64,000 nucleotides of DNA from Bombyx mori (taxonomy: Eukaryota > Arthropoda > Insecta > Lepidoptera > Bombycidae): NCBI RefSeq assembly GCF_030269925.1, contig NC_085117.1, positions 8,308,731-8,372,730 on the forward strand, written 5' to 3'. Made by a program: the position numbers and the translations under genes. The notes beneath the pieces were generated by a model. That model saw only the letters and a list, made by a program, of their open reading frames with translations, did no database searches and was not told the origin of the DNA. Positions within the stretch are counted from its first letter, which is position 1, and the number at the start of each line of letters is the position of its first letter. This document shows positions 1 through 10,838 of this stretch, in pieces.

Positions 1-64
1 CGGTCCAGCCGTTCTTGAGTTATAGCGAGACTAACGAACAGCAATTCATTTTTATATATATAGA
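1..64 (-). mobile_element. Helitron 5'-part fragment, cut by window edge
   Basis: The reverse complement matches the segment at 57092-57145 almost base for base (AATGAATTGCTGTTCGTTAG and onward). That second copy runs on to a CTAGT Helitron terminus, so this is the leading part of a non-autonomous Helitron whose remainder lies left of the window. Confidence 0.5.
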
Positions 65-369
65 TTATTTACAAAGAGTTTGAGTGTATATACATATTTT
101 TTCTTACTAGTATACTAGATACTACCTAATCTATTACCAGTCTAGTTTCGTACCGTGCAACCGTACGTACCAACTGACGTAACATTGCTTCATATGGTTC
201 GATGGTGTCCATGAATGGATTGCGAATCCCATGGAACTTTATTAATGGTGGCAGATTAACCTTGTTTGTGCCGAGTGAAGATTAAATACTCGCAATGATT
301 CTGTCACGATTCCGACCTTTAGTAACCGAGCTGTAAAAGCTATTCGCACTAAGCACTTTTTTAATTAGC

Positions 370-613
370 TTTTTTTTATTGCTTAGATGGGTGGACGAGC
401 TCACAGCCCACCTGGTGTTAAGTGGTTACTGGAGCCCATAGATACCGACAACGTAAATGCGACACTTACCTCGAGACATAAGTTCTAAGGTCTCAGTATA
501 GTTGCAACGGCTACCCCATCCTTCAAACCGAAACGCATTACTGTTTCACGGCAGAAATAGGCGGGGTGGTGGTACCTACCAGTGCGGACTCACAAGAGGT
601 CCTACCACCAGTA
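370..613 (-). mobile_element. Bm1 SINE, 5'-truncated
   Basis: Starts with the T-run (reverse of the A-rich SINE tail), then GCTTAGATGGGTGGACGAGC, and reaches the CCTACCACCAGT block. The tRNA-like head is missing. A second 25-bp Bm1-like scrap (CACAGCCCACCTG) follows at about 622. Confidence 0.85.
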
Positions 614-1007
614 AAACATCGAGTTCACAGCCCACCTGATGTTAACGGATTAACACAACGAGGTGAATTCTGTCTCCCACCTCTGAGTAGTAAGTGGAGC
701 TGTCAATGAAATTTAAATAACAGATGCCATACTTTTCAAAATGGATCGTTTATTATTTCACCGAAAAAATATGCAGGACAGTGATATTAGTTCACTAAGA
801 ATGTAGCAGAGCTACTTACTGACAGTAAAAAAGGGAGGTTAAGTACTAGTGGTAGCGACGGAGCGTATCTTAATGATAGTCCAAATGTAAACAGAAGTTT
901 GTAAGGTTGCCAAATGTGATCATCAATGAGCCGTCCTGTTTCCAGCTGGTAGAGTCCAAGCCCTAGAAACTCCAACTAACGACATCACTGGATTGAGGAC
1001 GCTCTCT

Positions 1008-1212
1008 TGTGATACCTACCGACGTGGTCTCACAAGATGCCTGCACAGGTACCACATGGATGGGATATCGAAATCGTTCGCAGAGTATCTATGGGCGTAA
1101 GTCAGTGCTTTCTTTAGAAGCTCATAGAGCAGATAAAACTTTCTGTCCGTGCACGACCTCCCTGTCGCAAAATGGGTGGCGGCATTTACGTTGTTGGCAT
1201 CTATATGCTCCA
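1008..1212. repeat. Decayed Bm1-like scraps
   Basis: About 1010-1040 resembles the GTACCTACC..GACTCACAAGAGG part of Bm1 on the minus strand. About 1168-1212 (TGGGTGGCGGCATTTACG) resembles the central part on the plus strand. The two ORFs here are not convincing genes. Confidence 0.35.
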
Positions 1213-1599
1213 TAAAAAACCTATTATTGACAGCCAAAAAAAAATTTTTTGACCGGTAAACACTCTGTTGTAATACCACACGTAATATCTCTGAGACAAT
1301 GATCTTAGGATCTATGCACTTTCACTGACCGAATGACGTTGTTTGTATTAGCGAACAGATATGAACGACATTTCGTGGGTTTTTATGGTTTCAAAAAAGA
1401 AATAATGACTTTATTGGCCGTAAGGACCGTCCCCGTGTACTTAATCTATATTTAATTTTTAGCTTATAATTGTACTTATTTTTTCAAAAATAAAATGCTG
1501 GTCTAGCCATATTAGCCGGAAAACCGATAAGCGTTCGGGTGTGTTCTTAAGTGGAGACCAGAGAGTATTAGCAAGCACAGTGCAGGACACTTTTAGGCT

Positions 1600-1748
1600 C
1601 AGTGGAGTGATGATCTATGCAGGGTGGCTGGCAAGATCTGGTTGTAAGAAGGCGAGGATTGTGCTCAGTGGCGTGCAATTGCAGAGGCCTATGTCCAGCA
1701 GTGGACTGGTATAGGCTGATGATGATGATGATTATGATGATGAATAAA
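1600..1748 (+). mobile_element. RTE-type LINE 3' end
   Basis: One frame reads AEAYVQQWTG then a stop at the GAGGCCTATGTCCAGCAGTGGAC block, followed by a (GAT)n tail. This is the usual end of RTE-clade LINE ORFs in Lepidoptera. Only the last ~150 bp is present, with no intact reading frame upstream. Confidence 0.65.
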
Positions 1749-1813
1749 ATTCAAAGCGTAGAAAGGAAAACGGATGAAGTAAAAGAAACAACTAGAAAAG
1801 AAACAGCAAATAC

Positions 1814-3070
1814 CCTTTTTTTTTTTCGGGCCTGGGGCCGCGCCTCCTACGAGGTCCCCGCGCATAAGGGGCGCGCGGGGTATGTGAGACTCAACGATCT
1901 GCATGGTGTTGTGAGCAGACCGCCGGCCCAAGGATTTTAGGGCCCACCCACTAAACGACTCCCCTGCACTCTTACACCCGACATCCGATCCCCTCCGAGG
2001 CCAGAACCCGGATGAGGTAGGGGGGTTACCGCGGTCAACACTACAACCAGACGGCGCGGCTCATCCCAAGGACGCCCAGCCGACGGAGCCTTTGAGGCGA
2101 ATCGAAGGCTCTGAAACATCCGCCGTCTCAGTACGGCAGCCCGTCAGGCCGCCCAGACGGTGCCGCTGGTGTCCCGGAATACCCCGCTAGACCAAAACCA
2201 GCCTGCCGACTCGTGACGTGATACATCGCCAACCGGTCGCTCTATTTACTCCTCGGCAGCGCGCTAGAGTGCTGGTAGCGCGCCGCGCGGCCTCTACCCC
2301 CTCAGGTCGCCCCTTGACCTTCACCGGGGTAGGCCGCTACCTACAGGAGCCGGGACTTACGGGCGTATTCCCTCCTCCGGCCCCCGGCTCGATGGCGACG
2401 GATCAGTGCGGAAAGGGAAGAGCTCTCCCTCTCTCGCTCTCTCGAAGTCGAGCATTGCCTTCAAGGACTCGTGGCTGCCGAGCATCGTAGCCACGACGCG
2501 CGGCAGCGAGAGGTCCTCTCCTATGACCGCGACAAGGGCGGCGCGTTGCTCGTCGAATCCAGAGCAACGCGCCAATGTGCGTTCCGCTGTGTCTTCCTCG
2601 TCGCGGTCTGCGCAATGGTGGCACTGCTCCGTCGGTTCCCTTCCGGCTATCTTGAAAAGGTACCGGGTAAAACACCCATGGCCGGTCAACATTTGTGTCA
2701 GCCGGAAGGTGAGGCATCCGCGGTCGCGGCCCACCCAGTCCGCGAGAACCGGGCGGACCGCCTCGACGGTACGAATGCCGGCCGACGGGTTCGCCAAACG
2801 ACGAGACCACGCCTCCAGCACGGACCGCCGAGATTGTAGCTTCCGCGTTCTCACTACACCTTCGCCAGGGCGCTCTTCCCCCCTAGAGCGGAGGTCGCTA
2901 CGCCACCTGTAATCGGCAGCGAGCGCCTCCGCCTCCAGGTCCCAGGGTGGTGCCCCGGCGAGCAAGCACGTCGCCTCGAAGTAGACGGTGCGGTATCCTC
3001 GGATCGCCCTGACCGCGATCGCGCGCTGCGGAGGTCGCAGCGTGGCGACGTTCTCGCGGGTCAGGGCGTG
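1814..3070 (-). mobile_element. R1-clade LINE, 5'-truncated copy
   Basis: Closely matches, in reverse, the 3' half of the element at 27720-30154. The T-run (A tail) is on the left. A 12-bp target duplication AACAGCAAATAC sits at 1802-1813 and 3071-3082, so both boundaries are exact. It keeps the C-terminal third of the reverse transcriptase ORF (see 2357-2965) and the 3' UTR. The GC-rich block stands out sharply from the AT-rich surroundings. Confidence 0.9.
2357..2965 (-). pseudogene. R1-clade LINE ORF2 C-terminal fragment
   Basis: The 202-residue frame corresponds to about residue 424 onward of the longer copy at 27.7 kb. It carries the C-terminal zinc-knuckle region (CHHC..., final Cys in LARC). 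The conserved His of that motif is replaced by Arg (AERTLARC here against AEHTLARC in the other copy), so the knuckle is probably broken. All reverse-transcriptase catalytic motifs are lost by 5' truncation. Dead copy. Confidence 0.85.
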
Positions 3071-3106
3071 AACAGCAAATACTCTGCCTATGACACGTTA
3101 CAATGG

Positions 3107-3344
3107 TTTTTTTTTATTGCTTAGATGGTTGGACGAGCTCACAGCCCACCTGGTGTTAAGTGGTTACTGGAGCCCATATATATCTACAACGTAAATAAGT
3201 CACCCACCACGAGATATAAGTTCAAGTATAGTTACAACGGCTGCCCCACCCATCAAACCGAAACGCATTATTGCTTCACGGCAGAAATAGTGAGAGTGGT
3301 GGTACCTACCAGCACGGACTCACAAGAGGTCCCACCATCAGTAA
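3107..3344 (-). mobile_element. Bm1 SINE, 5'-truncated
   Basis: Starts 25 bp right of the R1-clade LINE target duplication. Carries the T-run, the central block and GTACCTACC..CACAAGAGGTCCCACCA. No tRNA-like head. Confidence 0.85.
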
Positions 3345-3453
3345 AATTTACTGCTGAAGATATAACCCTAGGAGGGTTGACGTGAGGCAGATGGTCGGCT
3401 TGCCAAATTTCTGTGAGCAGCATGATAAGTGGATATGTAGCGCCGATTCCACC

Positions 3454-3897
3454 TGTTATGTTATGCCCCTCATACTAGTACCTAAGTCATATATCAATTC
3501 TCATAAACACATAATGTACTCTAGCTTAAGTTAAGTTAAGTTAAGCTAATTAAGTTTTAGTTCTTAAGTTTTAAATTATTGTTACTATATAACATACTTA
3601 TATCCTTATGTTACTAAATGTTTACTTTACATCAAATCTTCATTTGTAATTAGAACATTAGGTAATATGTATTCCTTTCACATTAGTAATATCCTGTCAT
3701 TTACTACTTGCTTAGTAAATACTGTTTGTGTATAAATTCTCTTTTTCCTTGAAACTTAGGAGTTCGACATCGATCTTCAACATTACAGCATCCTAACTCT
3801 GTCCGTGTAACATCAGATTTTTGTAGAGGATAAATAAATTCAGTGTGTATTAAAATAAAGTTTTTGTTAAAACTACAAAACCGCTCACCGCGTAACA
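3454..3897 (+). mobile_element. Probable 5' LTR of a Ty3/Gypsy (errantivirus-like) element
   Basis: The segment starts TGTTATGTTATG and ends CGTAACA, giving TGTTA/TAACA inverted ends about 444 bp apart. It contains a TATA-like stretch (about 3584) and an AATAAA-type signal (about 3853). Two bases downstream is a primer-binding site, and a gag-like frame follows. The left boundary is by eye. I found no matching 3' LTR in the window. Confidence 0.55.
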
Positions 3898-3901
3898 AAT
3901 T

Positions 3902-3919
3902 TGGCGCAGTCGGTAGGAT
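3902..3919 (+). other. Primer-binding site, tRNA-Ser type
   Basis: TGGCGCAGTCGGTAGGAT directly after the LTR end. This form is known from the 17.6/297/ZAM group of insect Ty3/Gypsy elements, which prime with tRNA-Ser. It supports the LTR boundary at 3897. Confidence 0.65.
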
Positions 3920-4290
3920 TCCGCATAGAAATATTGCCAAGCCGAAGTTTTAACGGGCATCACCGCATCGCGACGGGACTCACATCGCCAAGCAACAGCA
4001 GCAGCAGCAAGACGACGTGAATCAAGCACGGTAGCTGAAGGCTTTTGAAATAACTTCGCCGAACAGACGAGAGCCCACACGCTGAATCAAATTTTAATTG
4101 TACTGTGGTAAGTGGTTTTTATATGTTCTGAATTCATCATAAATCCTTACTCTGTTACACAATCCTAAATCTTTGTTCTAAATCTTGTTCTAAATATGTG
4201 CATCTTAAATCAAATCAAATTCGCGACTTTTGGTAGATTTTTTTTCATTATTTCTTAAATCATATATTTTCTTAAATCAAGCCATTCAAA

Positions 4291-4935
4291 ATGTTTAGCG
4301 CAGAAAACAAAAATATGGCTTTAGAAATTACGATTGCTACACTCTTGCAATTAATACCAGAATTTGATACATCATCTTCTAGCCAAGTGTATCGATTTAT
4401 CAGATCGTGCGATTCCACGTTTAGTTTAGCGTGTGTTCAATAACAGATGGCTCTCTTAACATACGCGTTAAATAAAATTACTAGGCCAAGTTCATCCATC
4501 AGACGTTCAACCCAAACAGTTTTTAACATGGTCGGACTTAAAATGCTTGCTAATACAAAAGTTTTCTCAAACTAAAACGTTAGGACATCTTATGTTAGAA
4601 CTACAATCCATGTTCCAACAATCAAAAGAAACTGTAACTGACTATTTTCTTCGCGTGAATCTTTGTCGAAGTAAAATAATCGAAAAACTGTGTATCGAAT
4701 ATAACGATGACACTTTAGAAGGACGTAAAATTACTGCTGAGGAAACAGCTCTGAAGGTTTTTATAAATGGCTTTAATTTTGATATAGGCGTAATGCTTAG
4801 AACTAGAGATTTCAACAATCTAACTGATGCAGGAAATTTTGCTATTTAAGAAGAGAAATTTCGGAATATGAATACTGCTAGACAAAAACTTTTTAACACG
4901 AACCCCAGCACTGTTCAATATCAAAATCATAGTCA
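4291..4935 (+). pseudogene. gag remnant of errantivirus-like LTR retrotransposon
   Basis: An ATG at 4291 opens a frame containing IPEFD...VYRFIRSCD before a stop at about 4441. The match continues after a frame change in the 100-residue frame at 4547-4849 (FSQTKTLGHLMLELQSMFQQ, then VTDYFLRVN). These are capsid-like features of insect Ty3/Gypsy Gag. No protease, reverse transcriptase, integrase or env-like sequence follows. The copy stops at an AT hairpin and a Bm1. It is broken by at least one stop and a frameshift and is not functional. Confidence 0.6.
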
Positions 4936-5010
4936 ATCCAGAGAGATATATATATATATAGATAATTATCTATATTCATATTCCGAATATATATATATAT
5001 CTATCTGGAT
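4936..5010. repeat. AT-rich inverted repeat
   Basis: Arms ATCCAGAGAGATATATATA and TATATATATCTATCTGGAT face each other across about 25 bp, at the junction between the gag relic and a Bm1. It could form a cruciform and may mark where the LTR element was cut off. Confidence 0.6.
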
Positions 5011-5139
5011 TTTTTTTATTGTTTAGATGGGTGGACGAGCTCACAGCCCACCTGGCGTTAAGTGGTTACTGGAGCCCATAGATATCCACAACGTAAAATG
5101 CGCCACCCACTTTGAGATATAAGTTCTAAGGTCTCAAGT
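5011..5139 (-). mobile_element. Bm1 SINE, left piece (interrupted by a LINE)
   Basis: T-run to GGTCTCAAGT. The element resumes at 5582 with TCAAGTATAGTTACAACGG, so it is one Bm1 split by the LINE at 5140-5581. Confidence 0.85.
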
Positions 5140-5581
5140 TTTTTTTATTTTTTTTATTGCCCTTGTAGGCAGACGAGCATACGGCCCACCTGATGGTGAG
5201 TAGTTACCGTCGCCCATGGACTTCAGCAATGCCAGGGGCAGAGCCAAGCCGCTGCCTACCGCTTAATACTCTCCACAAGCTTCGTTTGAAGAAGGACATG
5301 TCATAGCGCTCGGGAAACACCGTGCAGGGCAGCTCATTCCATAGCCGGACGGTACGTGGCAAGAAAGATCTCTGGAAACGCACTGTGGATGACCGCAGTG
5401 GCTCCAGGTAGTATGGATGAACTCTAATCCGGTGGCGGGCGATGCGATGGTAAAAACGAGATGCCGGTATCATCTCGAACAATTCCTCAAAGCACTCCCC
5501 ATGGAACATACGGTACAAAATACAGAGGGAACCGAAGTCCCTCCGCAGACCCAGAGGTTCCAAACGATCCGTGAGATCCCG
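5140..5581 (-). mobile_element. 5'-truncated LINE nested inside a Bm1
   Basis: A T-run on the left, then GGCAGACGAGCATACGGCCCACC. It is bounded by a TCAAGT duplication (5134-5139 and 5582-5587). The minus frame 5204-5563 encodes a LINE reverse-transcriptase C-terminus ending LWNELPCTVFPERY...FKRSLWRVL, a form seen in Jockey/CR1-type LINEs. Related tails lie near 39808 and 61988. Confidence 0.75.
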
Positions 5582-5704
5582 TCAAGTATAGTTACAACGG
5601 CTGCCCCAACCTTCAAACCGAAACGCATTACTGCTTCACGGCAGAAATAGGCAGGGTGGTGGTACCTACCCGCGCGAACTCACAGGAGGTCCTACCACCA
5701 GTAC
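5582..5704 (-). mobile_element. Bm1 SINE, right piece
   Basis: Continues the Bm1 started at 5011 through TTCAAACCGAAACGCATTAC to CCTACCACCAGTAC. The tRNA-like head is absent. Very decayed Bm1-like scraps continue to about 5800. Confidence 0.8.
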
Positions 5705-5845
5705 AAAAGTCGAAGTTGGAGTCTCATATGAATAAATGCTGCTCTACCCTTAGAACTGGTGTACACGACTGCTTCACAGTAGAAACTGACAGGACCGGTA
5801 AGCAGATTAAATCGCGAAGTAGTTGCTCTTTAGTTGTTTGTCTCT

Positions 5846-5968
5846 GTTGGAGTCACTCGGGCAGCTGTTAGCAAATCCCATCCTCTCCGGGCTAATCCTT
5901 TGCTCGCCCATCAGTCCCGGTGAAAATGGAAATGCCACCGGGCCATCAGTAATCCTTGATTTAAAAAA
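5846..5968 (+). mobile_element. BMC1-like LINE 3'-UTR fragment
   Basis: Reverse-complement match to the tails at 40396 and 52916 (CAGCTGTTAGCAAATCCCA, then CCATCAGTAATCCTT and an A-run). It is a 5'-truncated plus-strand copy of about 120 bp. Confidence 0.55.
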
Positions 5969-5969
5969 G

Positions 5970-7550
5970 GCCGGTACGTGAAAAACAAACCAGATTTTTC
6001 GTTCTTCTAAGTAAATGATGAAGTCACGGATTGATATGCAATAAATTTCTACCGTCTACCACCAGTAAATGTCGGTTGAAGATGACATGCCGTATGTCCT
6101 CATTAGTTGGTTTCCTTGGTCGCTTATACGTAATCGTGGTGGAAGTAATTCATGAACACGTGCTAAGTACTTATTTCTGTAGGATTCGAAGTCTCATTTC
6201 GAAGTGATTGACGGTAATTCTATGCTCTGAAGCCGGAACCATTGACCACGGCAGAATTAGGCGGGGTGATTAAAAAAAAACTATCAATATCATATTCACT
6301 GTCTGCACACCAAATTTTTTTCTTCATAATTCCTGCTTAGTGCCGTTAGCTGTGTTAATTTAAAATTCCAATACGATCTTATAAAATCAATCTCTAATCA
6401 TTTATATTACGCATAAATCGTTATACTATTCGGTGATGTCATGAAACAAATGATAAATTGTATAATTTAAATAAATATTTCTCAAATTGTTATGTATTAG
6501 TGAAATCATTTTGGGCCCACACTTAAAACGATTATTTGTAATAGATTATGCTAAGTTACATCTGAGCCAGGCTTAAGCATTAATAGTCTATTTCATAAAT
6601 AGACTTGTACACACAAGCACAAAAGCTTTGTGTATCTTAATAAAATAAATTGTAACATGCTTCTTACGATATAATCTTCTTTTATTTCGAAACATTTAAA
6701 ACCAAAGGGTTTTGACCGTTTCTATGGCTTCATTATTACCTATTATTTCCTTTGTGACCTTTGACCTTTGGCATATGACCTTTGTTAATTTAATAAACGT
6801 ATACTTGTACAATTTAAAAAAAAAAAAATCGGATAGGTTGTGCTCCCTCTGGTAATCGTTATCTCTGGAACGAATGTTCTGAATTCAAAATTTAAACAGC
6901 GCGCTCGATTGTACGAGAAAAAGATTTCGTTCACGTTACACAGTCCACTTTCGATTTCAAAACAGCTAACCGTATCGCATTAACATAACCATAAGGTTTG
7001 CGTTTCGGCGGCCACGGCGGGCACAGAGCGTGGGCGAGCGCGGCCTAGCACAACCGAACTACATTTTGAATTAGGGTATTATTACGATAAGATTCGAAAT
7101 TCGAATTCTAAATCGTGGAATTCGCTGTTGAGAAATTGAAACTGTTCAAGAATCAAAAGGACGTATGAGACATGTAAAGGGATAAGAAAATATGCTCTAA
7201 GAAGTGCGACGTAAAACAAATTGTGGCAGCTTAGAAAGATATGACGTAAGCTTTATTTGAAAAAATCGTAATTGGCTAAATCATGGATATTAGCGTCGTG
7301 CAGCCTAATTCAATTTTATTATGCAATTATATCCAATTCTTAATTTAAGCCCCAAAATTGAATTGGTTTCAAAGTAATCGGTATTATAGTGTCTGTGGCT
7401 TTTTGGCGGGAACCCGAAGAGCGAAATTGTGAGAATGGTTTTATTTTTTAATATTAGTAATTTTACAGATTTAAGCGTGTAATAATGGAGGCCTATTAAC
7501 GGTTTAGCATCTGTATTAGTGCAAAGGTTTGGGAAAATGAAACAAGGTCG
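5970..7550. other. Intergenic, no gene seen
   Basis: Scattered Bm1-like scraps (about 6060, 6215). Otherwise AT-rich with an A-run at 6815. A GC-richer patch at about 6995-7055 (GGCGGCCACGGCGGGCAC) could be promoter or repeat. No ORF with recognisable content. Confidence 0.5.
6755..6784 (+). promoter_or_regulatory. Nuclear-receptor-type DR1 half-site cluster
   Basis: TGACCTTTGACCT is a perfect DR1 (two AGGTCA-class half-sites spaced by one base). A third TGACCTTTG follows 9 bp later. DR1 is the site class used by HNF4/USP-type receptors. There is no gene next to it, so function is speculative. Confidence 0.3.
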
Positions 7551-7779
7551 CTGGATGTGGATTTCTGGGTTCAACAAACAACAACAACAACAACAAATTT
7601 TACTGGGAAATTATTTCATCTCATCATATTTCATTCCATTTCAAATAAAATAAATTCATATCGATTCATTCTAATTTTTTTTAAGCAGATTTTCTGTTTT
7701 TATGTTTTGAGGATTTTTAACAATGGCATCGCAGGCAACCAACTGTGGTACTGAAAAAAAAAAACGGGTAATGATATTT

Positions 7780-7975
7780 TATCTTTCAAATTAACTGGAC
7801 TTTTACGTGCTAGTCTCAGTAAATGACCACCATTTTACTGAGATTATATTTCATACCATATCATCTTATCTCATTTCATTTCATATTATCATTTTTAATA
7901 AAAATAAACATATAAATGAAGATAAGACTTGACCTAAAGGTCTTAGTTACCGGGTCATAAAATTCCTTAAAAACA
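7780..7975 (+). repeat. Unclassified interspersed repeat, copy 1
   Basis: Shares the core CCTAAAGGTCTTAGTTACC plus a run of TCATTTCATNTCATTTCAT-like motifs with the inverted segment at 33795-34000. No coding content or terminal repeats identified. Confidence 0.45.
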
Positions 7976-8437
7976 TTATTACGTTCTAGATTCACGTTAA
8001 TAATTTATAGAGAATCTTCCGAGAGTACTGGTAAGGTCATTCGGTGTTTTGTCTATTCAATAAACTAAATCTGCATTTGTTCCGCAATGTTCTACATTTT
8101 TGATATTAAAGTGGAACATTCCCATTCTTAACATGGCTGTGTCACGATGCGCTCAGTTTCACAAAGACAATGCGACATGTTTTATGTGTGAATATTGCCG
8201 GGAATTTGCTATTGAATGTTGATTTTTGTGATTTATTAAGGAATAGATAGACACATTATATGGGATATCCGTGATATGATTGATGTTTTTGAAATTGTAT
8301 CGGATTTAATAGGCCAAGACTGACACTAACATCTTTATTTTTTGGGGCGATAAACAATCATGTTTTCTGGTGGTGCTACCCCCGCTGATTATGAGCTCCG
8401 AAACAACTTAACAAAAGTCAACTTAACAAAACTTAAC

Positions 8438-8869
8438 GAAGTCGTTGTGGCCTAAAGGATAAGACGTCCGATGCATTCGTATGTAGCGATGCACCGGTGT
8501 TCGAATCCCGCAGGCGGGTACCAATTTTTCTAATGAAATACGTACTCAACAAATGTTCACGATTGACTTCCACGGTGAAGGAATAACATCGTGTAATAAA
8601 AAATCAAACCCGCAAAATTATAATTTGCGTAATCACTGGTGGTAGGACCTCTTGGGAGTCCGCACGGGTAGGTACCACCACCCCGCCTATTTCCGCCGTG
8701 AAGCAGTAATGCGTTTCGGTTCGAAGGGTGGGGTAGCCGTTGTAACTATACTGAGATCTTAGAACTTATATCTCGAGGTGGGTGGCGCATTTACGTTGTA
8801 GATGTCTATGGGCTCCAGTAACCACTTAACACCAGGTGGGCTGTGAGCTCGTCCATCCATCTAAGCAAT

Positions 8870-8894
<25 letters not shown>
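8438..8894 (+). mobile_element. Bm1 SINE, full length
   Basis: Complete copy: tRNA-like head with an A-box-like TGGCCTAAAGG (8448-8458) and B-box GGTGTTCGAATCCC (8496-8509), the body, and a 26-base A tail. The internal promoter means it could be transcribed by RNA polymerase III. Its tail is the longest uninterrupted A-run among the Bm1 copies here, suggesting recent insertion. Confidence 0.92.
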
Positions 8895-8900
<6 letters not shown>

Positions 8901-10480
8901 TTGTAATTGTATTGGGTATGATATTAAAAAAAAAATGTGAGCCGTCATGGGACGCCTGGCAGATGTGAAACGTCGACATTATTTTGTAAAAGTAATATGC
9001 AGAAAAGAACAGATTGTGATAGGAACTAAATATTTCAAAATGATAAAATAAAATATTACGAAAAAATAATTTGTTTTCAAGTAAAACACAGGTTATGTGT
9101 ACTGTAGTAAACAACACTGTATACACTACGGAGTATACACTATAGGTATCCGAGCTCAGTGTAGCGAGAGAGATGGCTTAACGCCGGATCGAGTGGGAGA
9201 GAATCGCACAGTCGATTGCGCATGGCGACGCGTCGCCACGGCATGCATCGTCATCGGTTTTACGTGCGGCTATAGATGTTTCACATCAAAAACGCACACA
9301 CACACACAGTCCACACGCTGTAGAAGAGACATATTGAGGAGTATTCTATCTCATTCGCTCGCAAGCTACATCCTATACATTTATATGTTTGTCTCTTTTC
9401 AGTGTCGCCTTTTCGTTTCATCCAGCATCAAAAACGGCGATAATAAATAAGTTCTCACATCGATTTTTTTGTTTTATGGATTATTATTGCAGGACGCATT
9501 CTAACAAACGCGTTACACAAATTTAGAAGCTACTTTGTAATTCCTAGTCTGTCATTAAATAAAGCAGCGGAGTCGTTATGGGAACCGGAGAATCTTACTT
9601 TCATCACGACCTCACGACGTGACCTGGGAGCATGACAGAAACCTCTCAAACATAGTTACAGAAACTAATTGAAGGCTAAGAAGCCGCAACTTCACCTTTT
9701 GTTTTTTTGTGACACCAAAGTCAGACGAGAATGCTCCTTATTCGCGCTTCCTTCATTCACCTTTTCATTATTCGCGGATTAAAAAAAGATCGTGGGACAT
9801 CGGATAGGAACGAATTTCCTTATTATAAAAATATTAATTTTAAGTTCTATTCGAGGTATAAAGAAAATAAAACTAGGGTACCCCTCCGCATCGTCCTATA
9901 AGGAACTTCGTTCCAAAAATGTCACCCCATTCCTATATTCGCCGCTAAAGATTTCTTTATTCGCGAATCTAATCGGTACATAACATATTGATAAAAAGGA
10001 TTCTAATATGTAGGTATCCAACCGAATATGCTTTATAAACGCGTTTTTCTATATTTATGGAAAGAATCTATGCGGATAATACAGAGCTTTTACTGTATTT
10101 ACATTTATTCATTCAATTATTCTCGAAATTCAATCAAACAACTCACTAGGAAGTTTGTTTAAAATCAGAAGGTAAGTACTAAACGAACACGCAAAATGTC
10201 AAGCTATAACAAAGCACACTAAAATAAGCAATCTGCTATTTAGTTAAAGCAGTCTGTAAGCATAATCTTGCTTTCATCTCACCTCACGACGATGAGCAAA
10301 GGCACGCGTGACTCATAGATCGAACTTGGGGCGTGTTATTGTCTGTTTTGCTGAGGTAAACAGTTACTTTACTAGATCCTTGGCGAGGTAGGTTAGATCC
10401 GAAATTGCCGGGAACCAAAAACCAGATAAATATAAGGTTTGTTGTAAAATAACTATAATATAAAATTTTGGCATACTAAT
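8895..10480. other. Intergenic, mostly unique AT-rich DNA
   Basis: The ORF at 9097-9450 crosses (CA)n at about 9293 and a block near 9360-9440 that resembles 51305-51410 (CATCCTAYACATTTNTATGT), so it is probably repeat-derived. A small element with facing GGAACGAA.TTCC motifs spans about 9796-9930. No gene supported. Confidence 0.45.
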
Positions 10481-10489
10481 AACGGCGGA

Positions 10490-10838
10490 GAACGAAGTAA
10501 AGAACGGACCATACCCAATCCTGCGGACTGAATGGTAAAGTCGACGTCGCCCTTAACACGTAATTTCGGATCCTCCCGATCCACTAACGGTGCTTTTAGA
10601 TACCTCAAGCACCGGTCACCGGTTCGGCAAGTAAATTAACCTACAGACACAGCTCACTGAGTTTCTCACCCACAATAGTATTGTTTCCGATCCCTTGGTA
10701 GATTCTGCGAAGCACTGTTCTTGCTAGGGCTAGTGTTAGAGCTTAGTGTTAGTGTTAGAGCCCCGTAAGCTCACCTACTCGCTCGGTGACGTTGGCATAA
10801 CTTCTAAAGGCTATTGGCTTCGGTGGAAAAAAAGTAAA
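10490..10838 (+). mobile_element. L1Bm/BMC1-type LINE 3'-end fragment
   Basis: Contains the family landmarks TTTCCGATCC.TGGTAGATTC, GCGAAGCACTG and CTTGCTAGGGCTAGTGTTAG, ending near an A-run. Plus orientation, degenerate, non-coding. Same family as 12243, 16017, 18732, 31250, 48890, 62336 and 63466. Confidence 0.65.

Noticed and set aside
2406..2912. Plus-strand 168-codon ORF in the truncated LINE
   Set aside because: Antisense of the LINE ORF2 fragment.
3522..3548. (TTAAG)n run, considered as telomeric (TTAGG)n
   Set aside because: The unit is TTAAG, not TTAGG, and it is only about four units inside a probable LTR.
9097..9450. 117-codon ORF as a gene
   Set aside because: It crosses a (CA)n microsatellite and a block shared with 51.3 kb, and has no domain.
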